Shown here: positions 7,555 to 15,591 of the stretch, piece by piece
How positions within the stretch are numbered: position 1 is the first letter of the stretch
Layout of the letters: each line of letters begins with the position of its first letter
Assembly: GCA_021781455.1 (NCBI GenBank)
Contig: JAJXWV010000064.1
Location: 62,001 to 126,000 of the forward strand
Direction of reading: 5' to 3'
Length of the DNA: 64,000 nt
Source: Acidobacteriota bacterium
GTDB lineage: Bacteria; Acidobacteriota; Thermoanaerobaculia; Gp7-AA8
Notes under the pieces: generated by a model
The model's input: only the letters and a program-made list of their open reading frames with translations
Told to the model about the DNA's origin: nothing
Database searches by the model: none
Translations under genes and position numbers: made by a program

Positions 7555-8816
7555 CCATTTCGACCCCGCCGCCGCCGATTCCGGACAACCCGCCGCCGAT
7601 GATCCGGGTCTACGAGGAGGCGCTCGACTTCCAGAAGAAGCGGGCGCCGATGTTCGCCTGGAATTACTACGCCAAGTCGATGGACGAAGCGCGCCCGCGC
7701 GCGTTCACGATCTCCGGGCTCCAGAAGATGGAGCACCTCCACGAAGCGAACCGCCTCGTCGAGGCGGCGATCGCGAAGAACCAGACGATGAGCGACTTCG
7801 CCGACGAGTTAGGCGCGCTCGTTGACGATCACGGCGGAACGATCCTCTCGCCGGGCAGGCTGGAGCTCATCTACCACAACGCGATGGTCAACTGCGCCGC
7901 CGCCGGGCAGTGGCGCCAGGCGATGGAGTTCCCCGAGGACCGGCCGTACTTCAAGTACTTCGGACCGCTCGACGGGAAGACCTCGCGAATCTGCCGCGCG
8001 CTGCAGGACGTCATCGTCCACTACACCGATCCGATCCTCAAGAAGATGTGGCCGCCGAACCATCATTGGGAGCGGCATTGGTGGGACTCGCTCGCGGCCG
8101 ATGAAGTGAACCCGGACGAGGTCTACAAGACGCCGGAAGGCGAAGAGCCGGCGATCGGCGGGAGCCCGATCCGGCCGGCCGAAGGGTTTGAGTACAACCC
8201 CGGCGAAGTGTTCGGCTATGACGACGGCGCGCTCAAGCGAGGAGCCGAAAAGTTAGGCGACTACCTGCCGGCGAAGACGGCCAGCGACTACGGTCTCGAT
8301 GCGATCGGGAGCATGCCGCTCGACACGCTCCCCGATGCGCCGGCGCTCACCCATGACGTGAAGTTCGCGAGCGACGCCGCTGAGTGGGAGGCGTTCAAGG
8401 CCGGGTGCGGATTCCCGGCCGGCGCCGAGCGGATGCTGCAGCTCGACTATGCGAAGGACGGCCTCTGGATCAACCGCGAGACGTTCGATCACCTCGGTGA
8501 CGCGGCCGATCCTTCGAAGGCCGATCGCCTCTCGCAGGTGCCGTCGCTCCTCGCGACGCTGCGCGATCCGGCTGAAGTGTGGCTCGTGCCGCGGAAGACC
8601 GCGAGCGGCGACACCGTCTACACGAAGCGATATTTCGGCGCGTTCCGCGTCGCGGCAGAAGGACGCAATCGCCCGCGGACGACGGTGCTGTTTGTCGAGC
8701 GGAGCGACGACGGATGGCTCATGAGCTCCGGCTGGATCAAGAGCAATCAGAAGAAGCTCGAAAGCTGGCGGCAGGGCCTCCTGGTCTATTCGAAGGTGCC
8801 GAGGGTGAAGCCATGA
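7551..8816 (+). CDS. Mu F-like minor head protein with C-terminal PBECR-type nuclease-like domain
   Basis: This is a 421-residue protein from GTG 7551. Residues ~1-190 match the Mu F/gp30 head-morphogenesis family; the R-I-C-R-A-L-Q-D-V segment after F-G-P-L-D-G-K-T-S is its usual signature. Family members bind near the portal and are packaged in small numbers. Residues ~290-421 (V-P-S-L-L-A-T-L, D-P-A-E-V-W, Y-T-K-R-Y-F, the final R-Q-G-L-L-V-Y) resemble the PBECR family, predicted RNases related to barnase/EndoU/colicin E5 and known as fusions to phage head proteins. This could be an RNase toxin carried in or on the virion. The domain call is from pattern memory; catalytic residues are not assigned. 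Confidence 0.82.
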   Translation: MTISTPPPPIPDNPPPMIRVYEEALDFQKKRAPMFAWNYYAKSMDEARPRAFTISGLQKMEHLHEANRLVEAAIAKNQTMSDFADELGALVDDHGGTILSPGRLELIYHNAMVNCAAAGQWRQAMEFPEDRPYFKYFGPLDGKTSRICRALQDVIVHYTDPILKKMWPPNHHWERHWWDSLAADEVNPDEVYKTPEGEEPAIGGSPIRPAEGFEYNPGEVFGYDDGALKRGAEKLGDYLPAKTASDYGLDAIGSMPLDTLPDAPALTHDVKFASDAAEWEAFKAGCGFPAGAERMLQLDYAKDGLWINRETFDHLGDAADPSKADRLSQVPSLLATLRDPAEVWLVPRKTASGDTVYTKRYFGAFRVAAEGRNRPRTTVLFVERSDDGWLMSSGWIKSNQKKLESWRQGLLVYSKVPRVKP

Positions 8817-8950
8817 AGAGGACCCGGATTCGGGAAGCCATGCCTTCCGCCGGGCGGCTTGCTCCGCGCGCTGCATGGGCGATCGGGGTGCCAGCTGCTT
8901 CCAACAATAGGTCTGCGCGCTTGCGAATTCCAGTGGGAGGTCGGGGATGA
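8813..8950 (+). CDS. Mini-ORF, 45 aa, between F-like protein and protease genes
   Basis: The ATG overlaps the preceding TGA (ATGA at 8813-8816) and the stop is the TGA of the ATGA starting the next gene at 8947. The peptide is basic, begins M-K-R-T-R-I-R-E and ends A-R-L-R-I-P-V-G-G-R-G, echoing the 7375 and 1728 mini-ORFs respectively. No fold is recognised. It is the fourth mini-ORF bridging a 120-180-base gap in this operon. Confidence 0.38.
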   Translation: MKRTRIREAMPSAGRLAPRAAWAIGVPAASNNRSARLRIPVGGRG

Positions 8951-10320
8951 AGGTGACGAGCTCGTTCGTCGCAGCAGGAACGCGAGTCGATCCGGTCCCG
9001 ATCTGGGACCCGCGGTTCCGGAAGGCCGTGCAGAAGACCGTGGGTGGCGAGCCGCCGGCGTGGATGCAGATCTTCCCATACCCGAAATACGTCGGAACCA
9101 TCGACGGCGAGAAGACAACGTTCGTCACCGACGACGAATCACAGAACTCGATCGTCGAGTTCTTCGCGGCGCGAGGGAACGCTCTGGTCATCGACTACGA
9201 GCATCAGACCGACCTGACCGACAGCGGAATCAAGGCGCCGGCCGCCGGCCGCATCGTGGAGCTCGTCGCGGGCGGGAAGAAGGGTCTCCTCGCGCGCTGC
9301 GAATGGACCGAGGAGGGTGCGGACGATCTCAAAACCGGCCGCTACTTCTACGACAGTCCGACCTTTCTTTATGGCGAAGAAGATCTGCGGATCTACATCC
9401 TCCGCAGCCTGGCGCTCACCAATTCGCCGGGATCGTGGAACCGGATGTACGTGACCGACAACTCGAACATCGACTACGGAATCAAGAAGGCCGCGGCGAG
9501 CGCGAAGGGTCGCGCAATGAAGATGCTGTGCGCCAAGGGAGGGAGAACGATGGAACTCGGAAGCTTTCTCGAAAGTCTCCGCTACACGCTCGGCCGGCCG
9601 GTGACGGTCACAGGGAACGAGATGCGAGCGGACCTGCAGAAGATCATGGACCTCATCCCCGCGTCGGATGACATGATCTTCCTCACCGAAGACAACAACG
9701 CAACGAAGCAGAAGGATCAGACGATCGCCGATCTGCTCGGCGACGCGAAGCTCGCTGCTGCCGCGCAGAAGTCGACCGACGCGACGACGTCCGACGACGC
9801 GACGAAGATCGCCGAAGCGACCACGGCGGCGGCCACGGCCGCGCTCGCGCCCGTGCTCGTGGCGCTCGACATGAAGGACGGCGACGGCAAAGCCGCGGCG
9901 CTCGCGATCCTGGGCCTCAAGGCGACGACCGTGCCGGCGACGCGCGTCCGCGAACTCGAAGCCGAGCTCGAGGCGGCCAGCGCGAAGACCGACGAGGACA
10001 GGCTTGAGCTCCTCATCTCGTCGAACAAAGCGAAGCTCACGCCGCACGTCGAGGCCGAAGTGCGCCGCGTCGCCAAGCAGAGCTTCGATCTCGCGAAGAC
10101 GTTCGTCGACGCGCTGCCGCCGCTCGATCTCGGCTCGCAGAGCGAGAAGACCGAGCCGAAGAAGCCGGACGTGCCGGCCGTCGAGGTTTCGCCCGATCCG
10201 CTCATCGCCGCTTCGCAGAAGGCGGAGAAGCGCACGCGCCAGATCATGGCCGAGAAGAACCTCGACTACGCGGCGGCGAGCAAGCTGCGGCTCGATGAGG
10301 AGATGGCCGCGGCGAAGTAG
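8947..10320 (+). CDS. Prohead protease/scaffold fusion, Mu gpI-like
   Basis: This is a 457-residue protein. The N-terminal ~170 residues match the Mu I (gp32) protease pattern: V-I-D-Y-E-H-Q-T near residue 80, followed by A-P-A-A-G-R-I and a later S-L-A-L-T-N. This places the probable catalytic His at the E-H-Q and a Ser in the L-A-L-T-N-S region. The C-terminal half is Ala/Glu/Lys-rich and helical, the scaffold core around which capsid protein assembles; in Mu an internal start gives the separate scaffold protein Z. A candidate internal start is the ATG at 9550, preceded by G-G-G-A-G at 9540-9544. Confidence 0.82.
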   Translation: MKVTSSFVAAGTRVDPVPIWDPRFRKAVQKTVGGEPPAWMQIFPYPKYVGTIDGEKTTFVTDDESQNSIVEFFAARGNALVIDYEHQTDLTDSGIKAPAAGRIVELVAGGKKGLLARCEWTEEGADDLKTGRYFYDSPTFLYGEEDLRIYILRSLALTNSPGSWNRMYVTDNSNIDYGIKKAAASAKGRAMKMLCAKGGRTMELGSFLESLRYTLGRPVTVTGNEMRADLQKIMDLIPASDDMIFLTEDNNATKQKDQTIADLLGDAKLAAAAQKSTDATTSDDATKIAEATTAAATAALAPVLVALDMKDGDGKAAALAILGLKATTVPATRVRELEAELEAASAKTDEDRLELLISSNKAKLTPHVEAEVRRVAKQSFDLAKTFVDALPPLDLGSQSEKTEPKKPDVPAVEVSPDPLIAASQKAEKRTRQIMAEKNLDYAAASKLRLDEEMAAAK

Positions 10321-10395
10321 CGCGGGCGAAGCACACGCGAGGACCTGACACAACAACGACGGACTTTCAACAACGAACGGAAGGGAGAGGCAACT

Positions 10396-11001
10396 ATGTA
10401 TCCGACTCATGGACCTGGTCTCACGGCGGTGCTTGCTCCGAGCGCGGTGGTCGCGCGCGGCAAGTGGGTCGACAGCAGCGGAGACGTCATGGCGGTCGCG
10501 GGTGGCCGCGCGCGTGGTGTCGCCGCACAGAACTTCTCGACGGCCGAGGTCGGGAATGTCGCCGGCAGTCCGGGCAACCGGCTCGCCGTCGTCATCTTCG
10601 GCTCGGCCAAGGTGATCCTCGGCGGCGCCGTGGGAGACAAGAAGTTCGTCACCTGCGACGCGGTCGGCGACACCGTCGAGGCGGGCACCGCGAACGACGA
10701 AATCCTCGGCTACGCCGAAAAGGGCGGCGCCGATGGCGACGAGGTCGAGGTGTTCGTCCTCCGCAACGAAGACGCGCGCATGCCGGCCGCGGCGATCGCG
10801 ACGCTCGCCGGCGCCGGGAGCGGCGCCGCGGACGGAACGCTCGAAGCGGAGGGGCTGCTCGCGACGGTGGGCGGCAACACCTACGCCGACGCGGACGTCA
10901 ACGCGATCCTCACGAAGATCGAGAACAACATCGCCGAGCTCGCGGGCAAGGTGGCCGCGATCCAGGTGGTGATGCGCTCGCACAAGATCATCGCGACCTA
11001 G
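10396..11001 (+). CDS. Capsid decoration (cement) protein candidate
   Basis: This 201-residue protein is preceded by a G-G-A-A-G-G-G-A-G-A-G-G ribosome site. The first ~120 residues are Gly/Ala/Val-rich beta strands with the D-G-D-E-V-E-V-F motif typical of DUF2190-like head-stabilising proteins that sit on the capsid surface between major-capsid hexamers. The C-terminal ~60 residues form a helical segment ending in H-K-I-I-A-T. Its place between protease/scaffold and major capsid gene supports the role. No catalytic motif is present. Confidence 0.7.
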   Translation: MYPTHGPGLTAVLAPSAVVARGKWVDSSGDVMAVAGGRARGVAAQNFSTAEVGNVAGSPGNRLAVVIFGSAKVILGGAVGDKKFVTCDAVGDTVEAGTANDEILGYAEKGGADGDEVEVFVLRNEDARMPAAAIATLAGAGSGAADGTLEAEGLLATVGGNTYADADVNAILTKIENNIAELAGKVAAIQVVMRSHKIIAT

Positions 11002-11083
11002 CGCACCGCGGAAGAGAGAAGAACAGCAACCACCAAACCACAAACCGGATTTGCCCGCATGGGCGTGAAGCGAGGGAGGGAAC

Positions 11084-12085
11084 GTGAAGAAAATCATCAG
11101 CAAGGCTCTTGTGCAGGCAAATCAGAGCCTCAGCGAGGATCGCCTCGTTGGCCTGCCGCACGAGACGAATCTGGTCTCCGGCTACAGCCAGCCCGGATTC
11201 GTCGGCGCGACCGACATGGCGCCGAACGTCGACGTCTCGTCCGAGCGTGGTGAGTGGCGCGAATACGGCGCCGATGGGATGCAGCTCATCGAGGGCGGCA
11301 TCGAGATGCCGACCGGCATGGATCGGAAGGAGATCGAGATCGAGGTCGGCAAAGACGCCTTCACGACCGTGAAGGTCGGTCTCGAAGCGCGCGTCTACGA
11401 CGACGAGCAGGAAACCGAAGACTACGACGTGATCAAGGAGCGCAAGCTCGCCGCCGTCGCGAACGGGATTCTGCTGTACGTCGAGTATCTCGTTTCGAAG
11501 ATCGTCCAGAACGTGGCGAACTTCGCCGGCGGCTTCAGCGACACCAAGGTGCTCGCCACCGCGCGCTGGAACGACTACGTCAACTCGGACCCCACCGCCG
11601 ACATCCGCACCGGCTGCCTCGCGCTGGAAGACACGCACGAGGTCGATCGGCCGGAGTTCGTGGTGGGCCTGCCGATGGACGTCTGGCTCATTGCCTCGAA
11701 CCATCCGAAGCTGCAGCAGCCGATCCCCGGAACGGCCATCGCGCAGCCGCCGACACTCGAGTACCTGGCCAAGCTCTGGAACGTGAAGCAGGTCAAGGTG
11801 CTCTTCGGCAAGTACTCCTACAACGTCGGCGACAAGAAGGACCCGCGGAACTGGCGCTTCAAGCGCCTCTGGACGAACTGCGTGGTCATCTATCGGCCGA
11901 TCACGAAGCCGAACCCGCAGTCGCCGCTGTGGCTCGCGCGTCCGCATCGCCAGGGGTACCCGAAGGTCATGCCGCCGTACCGCGACAATCGGAAGGACGC
12001 CGACGTGTACCCGACGAACGACAAGTTCGGCGTGCTGCAGCGCGCGAACAACCGCGCGTATCTGATCGACCGCGTGCTGGCCTAG
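11084..12085 (+). CDS. Major capsid protein
   Basis: This is a 333-residue protein of HK97-fold size at the position of the major head gene, after protease and decoration protein. It has a long N-terminal arm, an extended loop-like acidic segment (residues ~60-110) and a C-terminal region rich in aromatic and basic residues (T-N-C-V-V-I-Y-R-P). It does not look like Mu gpT, and the family is set mainly by synteny and size. The gene is followed by a perfect 14-bp hairpin at 12113-12143 that could boost or separate its expression. Identification as capsid is inference from context. Confidence 0.75.
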   Translation: MKKIISKALVQANQSLSEDRLVGLPHETNLVSGYSQPGFVGATDMAPNVDVSSERGEWREYGADGMQLIEGGIEMPTGMDRKEIEIEVGKDAFTTVKVGLEARVYDDEQETEDYDVIKERKLAAVANGILLYVEYLVSKIVQNVANFAGGFSDTKVLATARWNDYVNSDPTADIRTGCLALEDTHEVDRPEFVVGLPMDVWLIASNHPKLQQPIPGTAIAQPPTLEYLAKLWNVKQVKVLFGKYSYNVGDKKDPRNWRFKRLWTNCVVIYRPITKPNPQSPLWLARPHRQGYPKVMPPYRDNRKDADVYPTNDKFGVLQRANNRAYLIDRVLA

Positions 12086-12112
12086 GCCGGCGACGGCTCC
12101 GAGGCTGGAATC

Positions 12113-12143
12113 GAGCGCGCGCGCACCCCGTGTGCGTGCGCTC
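12113..12143 (+). terminator. Strong 14-bp hairpin after the major capsid gene
   Basis: Arms at 12113-12126 and 12130-12143 pair along all 14 positions (two G-U) around a CCC loop, 28 bases after the capsid stop. No U-tract follows, so it is more likely a partial terminator or an mRNA-stabilising structure that raises capsid expression over the downstream genes. Confidence 0.6.
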
Positions 12144-12186
12144 CTTCGAGCGGCGGAACAGCCCTCGACCTAACGAAGGAGATGAC

Positions 12187-12654
12187 ATGTCGACGAAGAA
12201 GAAGAGTCATACCCCCGCAGCAGCAGCCGGCAGCGGCCTCATTCACAGCGCAGACGCCACCGCGCCGGCCACGTCCACGCCGGCGGCCGACCACCGCAGC
12301 TTCGAAGTGCTCGGCACCCTCGACCTCGGCATCAAGGACGGCGTGAGGGACGTCCGCAAACAGGGCGACGTCGTCGACAGCGACGAGCTCGACGCGGCGA
12401 TGATCCAGTACCTCATCGCCCACAAGCGGCTCGCCGACACGAACGCCCCGGTGGCGCCGAGCCAGGCGGACGCGACCCTCGCGTTCACGCACCTGGTCGA
12501 CGTCGCGAAGTCGACGGGCGCGCTCGTCCTCAGCGGCAACGCGTTCCACTTCGCCGGCCAGGACGAGCCGGTCTACCAGGGCTTCACCGAGCTGCGGAAG
12601 CGCGTCTCGGTCGCCGAGCTCAAGGCGGCGATCGTCGCGCGCTCGAATCGCTGA
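12187..12654 (+). CDS. Unrecognised phage head-region protein
   Basis: The 155-residue product starts at ATG 12187 with A-A-G-G-A-G-A upstream. The N-terminal ~35 residues are a low-complexity Ala/Thr/Ser region. The remainder is a small alpha/beta domain with a repeated S-x-x-E-L motif and L-A-F-T-H-L-V-D. Lying between major capsid and a gp36-like connector, it corresponds in position to Mu gp35, but I cannot confirm homology. Confidence 0.65.
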   Translation: MSTKKKSHTPAAAAGSGLIHSADATAPATSTPAADHRSFEVLGTLDLGIKDGVRDVRKQGDVVDSDELDAAMIQYLIAHKRLADTNAPVAPSQADATLAFTHLVDVAKSTGALVLSGNAFHFAGQDEPVYQGFTELRKRVSVAELKAAIVARSNR

Positions 12655-12686
12655 TCCGCACGACACGCACACGGAGGACGTAGCCG

Positions 12687-13163
12687 ATGATGCCCTACAG
12701 CCTGACGGCCGACGATCTGCTGGAGCGATTCAGCCAGCAGCGCCTGGTCGAGCTGACCGACCCGACAGGGGCGGCGCGGGACGACGCGAAGATCGAGCTG
12801 GCGGCTCTCGATGCCGCCGGCGAGCTGGAGATGGCGGCGGCGCGGTATTACCAGGTGCCGCTCACGCCTTTCACTCAGGGCTTGCGCGTGATCTTCCTCG
12901 ACCTCTGGGCATGGCGGCTGGTCTTCAACAACCGGCCGGAGTGGCTGAACACCGCCGATCCGGCCGACGACAACTACGCGCTCGTCCGGCGCCGCAAGGA
13001 GCTGGACGCGTGGCTCAAGGCAATTGCGAATGGCGACCCTGAGAAGCGGCAGGTGATCGCCGGCTGTGAGCCGCTGACCTCGACGCCCGAACCGTCGAGC
13101 GGCGGCGCCTGGTCGAAGGGCGGCGGGAACGTGATGACACGCGAGAGCCTGCTGAAGCTCTGA
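12687..13163 (+). CDS. Head-tail connector, Mu gp36-like (DUF1320)
   Basis: This 158-residue protein shows the gp36/DUF1320 pattern: S-L-T-A-D-D-L-L-E-R-F at the start, V-E-L-T-D, an A-A-L-D-A-A-G-E-L segment, and R-Y-Y-Q-V-P-L-T-P-F near residues 52-61. The family forms the adaptor ring below the portal, linking head to tail. The last 30 residues are a Ser/Gly-rich tail. Position after the capsid genes agrees. Confidence 0.82.
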   Translation: MMPYSLTADDLLERFSQQRLVELTDPTGAARDDAKIELAALDAAGELEMAAARYYQVPLTPFTQGLRVIFLDLWAWRLVFNNRPEWLNTADPADDNYALVRRRKELDAWLKAIANGDPEKRQVIAGCEPLTSTPEPSSGGAWSKGGGNVMTRESLLKL

Positions 13164-13173
13164 GAGAGAACCG

Positions 13174-13833
13174 ATGATCAAAGGCTACGTCGAGGTAAGC
13201 GGTCTGAAGGACATTCAGGAGCGCGTCGCGCGGCTGGGTGTTCGTGCGCAGGACCTGCGCCGGCCGAATGCCTTCATCGGCGCGCAACTCGTCCTCAACA
13301 ACCGCCGCCGCCTCGACGCGGGCGTCGACGTGCACGGCATGCCGCTGCGCTCGAAGCTCTCAGCACGCATGGGACTCAAGCCGTTAGGCGGCGCGGCCGG
13401 CCTCTTCGGTCGTTCGGTTCATTGGGAGATCGAAGGCCGCGACCTCAACCTGTTCTCGACCTTCATCGGCGCCGGCGTCGCATACCGCGGCGACACGATC
13501 GTGCCGAAGGTCAAGAAGTGGCTGACGATTCCGATGCGCGCGCGCGGTGGCGAGTTCGCCAGGGCCGACCGCGCCGTGGCCGTGCTCGGGAACCGCACCG
13601 GCCGGCGCGCCGCGCACTACTCGAAGAAGACGACCTTCTTCCTGCGGCGGAACGGGAAGCTGTTCCTCATGCAGAAGGAGCCCGGCGGAGGACTGCGGGC
13701 GCTCTTCTTCCTCACAAAGAAGGTCCGCTATCCGAAGAACGAGTGGCTGGGACTCTCGGCGAGCGACTTCGAGATGGCGATGAAGAAGTACGGCGAGCAC
13801 CTCGACACCTTCAGCGAAGGAGGGAATCGTTGA
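13174..13833 (+). CDS. Virion morphogenesis/tail-completion protein, Mu gpG-like
   Basis: This is a 219-residue basic protein, 10 bases after the gp36-like gene. It has a helical N-terminal region with a P-L-R-S-K motif near residue 51 and a long lysine-rich beta region. Position and composition fit the phage virion morphogenesis (gpG/P2 gpS-like) family that completes the head-tail joint. The sequence carries F-F-L-T-K-K-V-R-Y-P near residues 170-180, where family members usually have an R-P-F-L motif. Confidence 0.72.
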   Translation: MIKGYVEVSGLKDIQERVARLGVRAQDLRRPNAFIGAQLVLNNRRRLDAGVDVHGMPLRSKLSARMGLKPLGGAAGLFGRSVHWEIEGRDLNLFSTFIGAGVAYRGDTIVPKVKKWLTIPMRARGGEFARADRAVAVLGNRTGRRAAHYSKKTTFFLRRNGKLFLMQKEPGGGLRALFFLTKKVRYPKNEWLGLSASDFEMAMKKYGEHLDTFSEGGNR

Positions 13834-14678
13834 ATGCGCGCCAGTTCGATTGGAGGCGCCTGCGGATCGGGGTTTGTGCCGCGGCTTTTCTCGTGCAGCT
13901 CGACGCCGGCGAGCTCGGATTCATGCAGCAGCGCCGGCCGCCGGACAGTTCGCCTGCGGCGCCGCTCTGGCCGATGCCGGAGCCGACGTGGCCCCGTGAC
14001 TGCTGCCGCGGCGTCCAGGTGGCGGCGGGCGATTGGGAGGATGTGGAGATGCAACTGACACCGGAAGTGCGGAACGACTACGAGCAGAAATTCGGCACCT
14101 GCACGCTGCGGCCTGCGAGGCTCGCCGAGGTCGACAACACGATCGCTCGGATCATGGTCGGGCGCGCTCGCTATGCGGCCGTTGCGAAGACGGTCGGCAG
14201 CGTGCCCTGGTACATGATCGGGATCATCCATTCGATGGAGTGCGGCTCGCGCTTCTCCTGCCACCTCCACAACGGCGACCCGCTGACTGCGCGCACGCGT
14301 CAGGAGCCGAAGAACAGGCCGGCCGAAGGGGAGCCGCCATTCACCTGGGAAGAGAGCGCCGCCGACGCGTTGCGCCTCAAGCGGCTCGACACCTGGAGCG
14401 ACTGGTCGATCGGCGGGACGCTCTATCAGCTGGAGCGCTACAACGGCTTTGGTTACCGCGCGGCGAACGTCGGCATTCCGACGCCTTACCTGTGGGCCGG
14501 CTCTCAGCACTACAGCCGCGGCAAGTACGTCCGCGATCACGTATTCGATCCCCATTCCGAGTCGACGCAGATCGGCGCGGCCGTGCTGCTGCGCCGCATG
14601 CTGGACCACAACCTCATCGAGCTGCCCGCGGCAATCGCACCGACCGCGAGCGCAACCGAGGAAGGCTCGACGAGATGA
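13830..14678 (+). CDS. Lysozyme-family endolysin candidate
   Basis: The 282-residue frame starts at TTG 13830, overlapping the previous stop, with A-A-G-G-A-G-G-G 5 bases upstream; ATG 14048 would give the bare domain. Residues ~75-255 match a lysozyme-like peptidoglycan hydrolase family seen in many Gram-negative prophages: P-W-Y-M-I-G-I-I-H-S-M-E-C-G, L-H-N-G-D-P-L, the W-S-I-G-G-T-L-Y-Q-L-E-R-Y-N-G region and Y-L-W-A-G. The Glu in S-M-E is the probable catalytic acid. A hydrophobic stretch near residues 12-24 might act as an export signal or anchor. Placement between tail-joint genes is unusual for a lysis gene, so it could instead be a virion-associated lysin used at entry. Confidence 0.75.
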   Translation: MNARQFDWRRLRIGVCAAAFLVQLDAGELGFMQQRRPPDSSPAAPLWPMPEPTWPRDCCRGVQVAAGDWEDVEMQLTPEVRNDYEQKFGTCTLRPARLAEVDNTIARIMVGRARYAAVAKTVGSVPWYMIGIIHSMECGSRFSCHLHNGDPLTARTRQEPKNRPAEGEPPFTWEESAADALRLKRLDTWSDWSIGGTLYQLERYNGFGYRAANVGIPTPYLWAGSQHYSRGKYVRDHVFDPHSESTQIGAAVLLRRMLDHNLIELPAAIAPTASATEEGSTR

Positions 14679-15133
14679 GCTTCGACGCCGAGAAGTTCGA
14701 CGCAGACAACCGTGCGCGCCTGAGCGAGATCGGGGGCATTGCGTCGGTCGACTCGGCCGACTCGGTCGAGGACGCGCTGATGAAGCAGCGCGCGTTGCCG
14801 ATGCTCTGCACGCTCTACGACGGGAGCCGCAGCGACGGGCGCGTGGTGCCATCGAACAAGGGCCAGCGCCTTGCCGTGCGTCTCACGGTCATCGTCGTCG
14901 CGGAGAGCTGGCTCTCCAAAGCGGACGGCAAGCGTGGCGCCCTGCCGCTGATCAAGGCGGTGAAGAACACGATCGTCACGAGCTACCACCCGCAGCTCCA
15001 TCCCGACGAGTGGAAGAACCCGCAGGCGGACGGCCCGTTCGTCTACGTCGAGGATGCCTTCATGCAGCGCGAAAAGCAGCGCGTCGCATACCAGATCGAT
15101 TTTCGAACCAACGTCTACGACGACTTCAACTGA
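14675..15133 (+). CDS. Mu gp37-like phage protein (tail terminator position)
   Basis: This 152-residue product overlaps the previous stop by ATGA. The acidic N-terminus is followed by a conserved-looking core: L-P-M-L-C-T-L-Y-D-G-S, then L-A-V-R-L-T-V-I-V-V and a C-terminal Y-Q-I-D-F-R-T-N-V-Y. This beta-alpha-beta layout and the position just before tail genes fit the gp37 (DUF1834)/tail-terminator group. Confidence in the exact family is moderate. Confidence 0.6.
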   Translation: MSFDAEKFDADNRARLSEIGGIASVDSADSVEDALMKQRALPMLCTLYDGSRSDGRVVPSNKGQRLAVRLTVIVVAESWLSKADGKRGALPLIKAVKNTIVTSYHPQLHPDEWKNPQADGPFVYVEDAFMQREKQRVAYQIDFRTNVYDDFN

Positions 15134-15147
15134 GAAGAGGAGAGGCA

Positions 15148-15525
15148 ATGGCCAAGAGCAAAGAGCGTGAAGAAGAGCAGGCGACGACCGCGGCCGTCCC
15201 GACGCCTCCGGAGCCCGCCGGCGAGACGCCCGCGGACACTGAGGTGGTGCGCGTGACCGGCGGGACGAAGGACACCGTGATCGTCACCGTCGACGTCGAG
15301 CAGCTGCTCGCGAAGAAGTTTCCGCACGGCGCGCCCGTGCCGATCGTCTACGACGGCTCGCGCGGTCCGCGGATCGGCATGGCGAAGGCCAACGGAGAGC
15401 CGACGCGCTACTTCGCGGCGCACGTGCCGCAGCTCATCGACGATCGCGAGCTCGCGGTTCATCTGTTGATGTCGAAGAAGGGATTTGCGATCGCCGAAAC
15501 GATCGACAAGAACGCGAAACAGTAA
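15148..15525 (+). CDS. Unrecognised small phage protein
   Basis: This is a 125-residue protein with a G-A-G-G-A-G-A-G-G site before ATG 15148. Residues 1-35 are charged and Pro/Ala-rich, probably disordered. Residues ~36-120 form a small mixed domain with V-I-V-T-V-D-V-E-Q-L-L near the start. It sits between the gp37-like gene and the tail tube gene. No family is recognised. Confidence 0.6.
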   Translation: MAKSKEREEEQATTAAVPTPPEPAGETPADTEVVRVTGGTKDTVIVTVDVEQLLAKKFPHGAPVPIVYDGSRGPRIGMAKANGEPTRYFAAHVPQLIDDRELAVHLLMSKKGFAIAETIDKNAKQ

Positions 15526-15591
15526 CCGCACCGATTAACCGCCTGGCGCGCCTAACGCGCGCGGGGTTGAGAGTGGAGGGAGGACAGGCAC

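Noticed and set aside
9139-11103. Long minus-strand open frames (654 aa here; others at 57005-58855, 3897-5258, 22646-23899)
   Set aside because: They lie opposite well-supported genes, are Arg/His/Leu-rich shadow products of GC-rich codon patterns, and show no domain.
13834-14058. ORF from ATG 13834 (74 aa)
   Set aside because: It is out of frame with the lysozyme-family gene it overlaps and has Ser/Arg/Cys-rich shadow composition.
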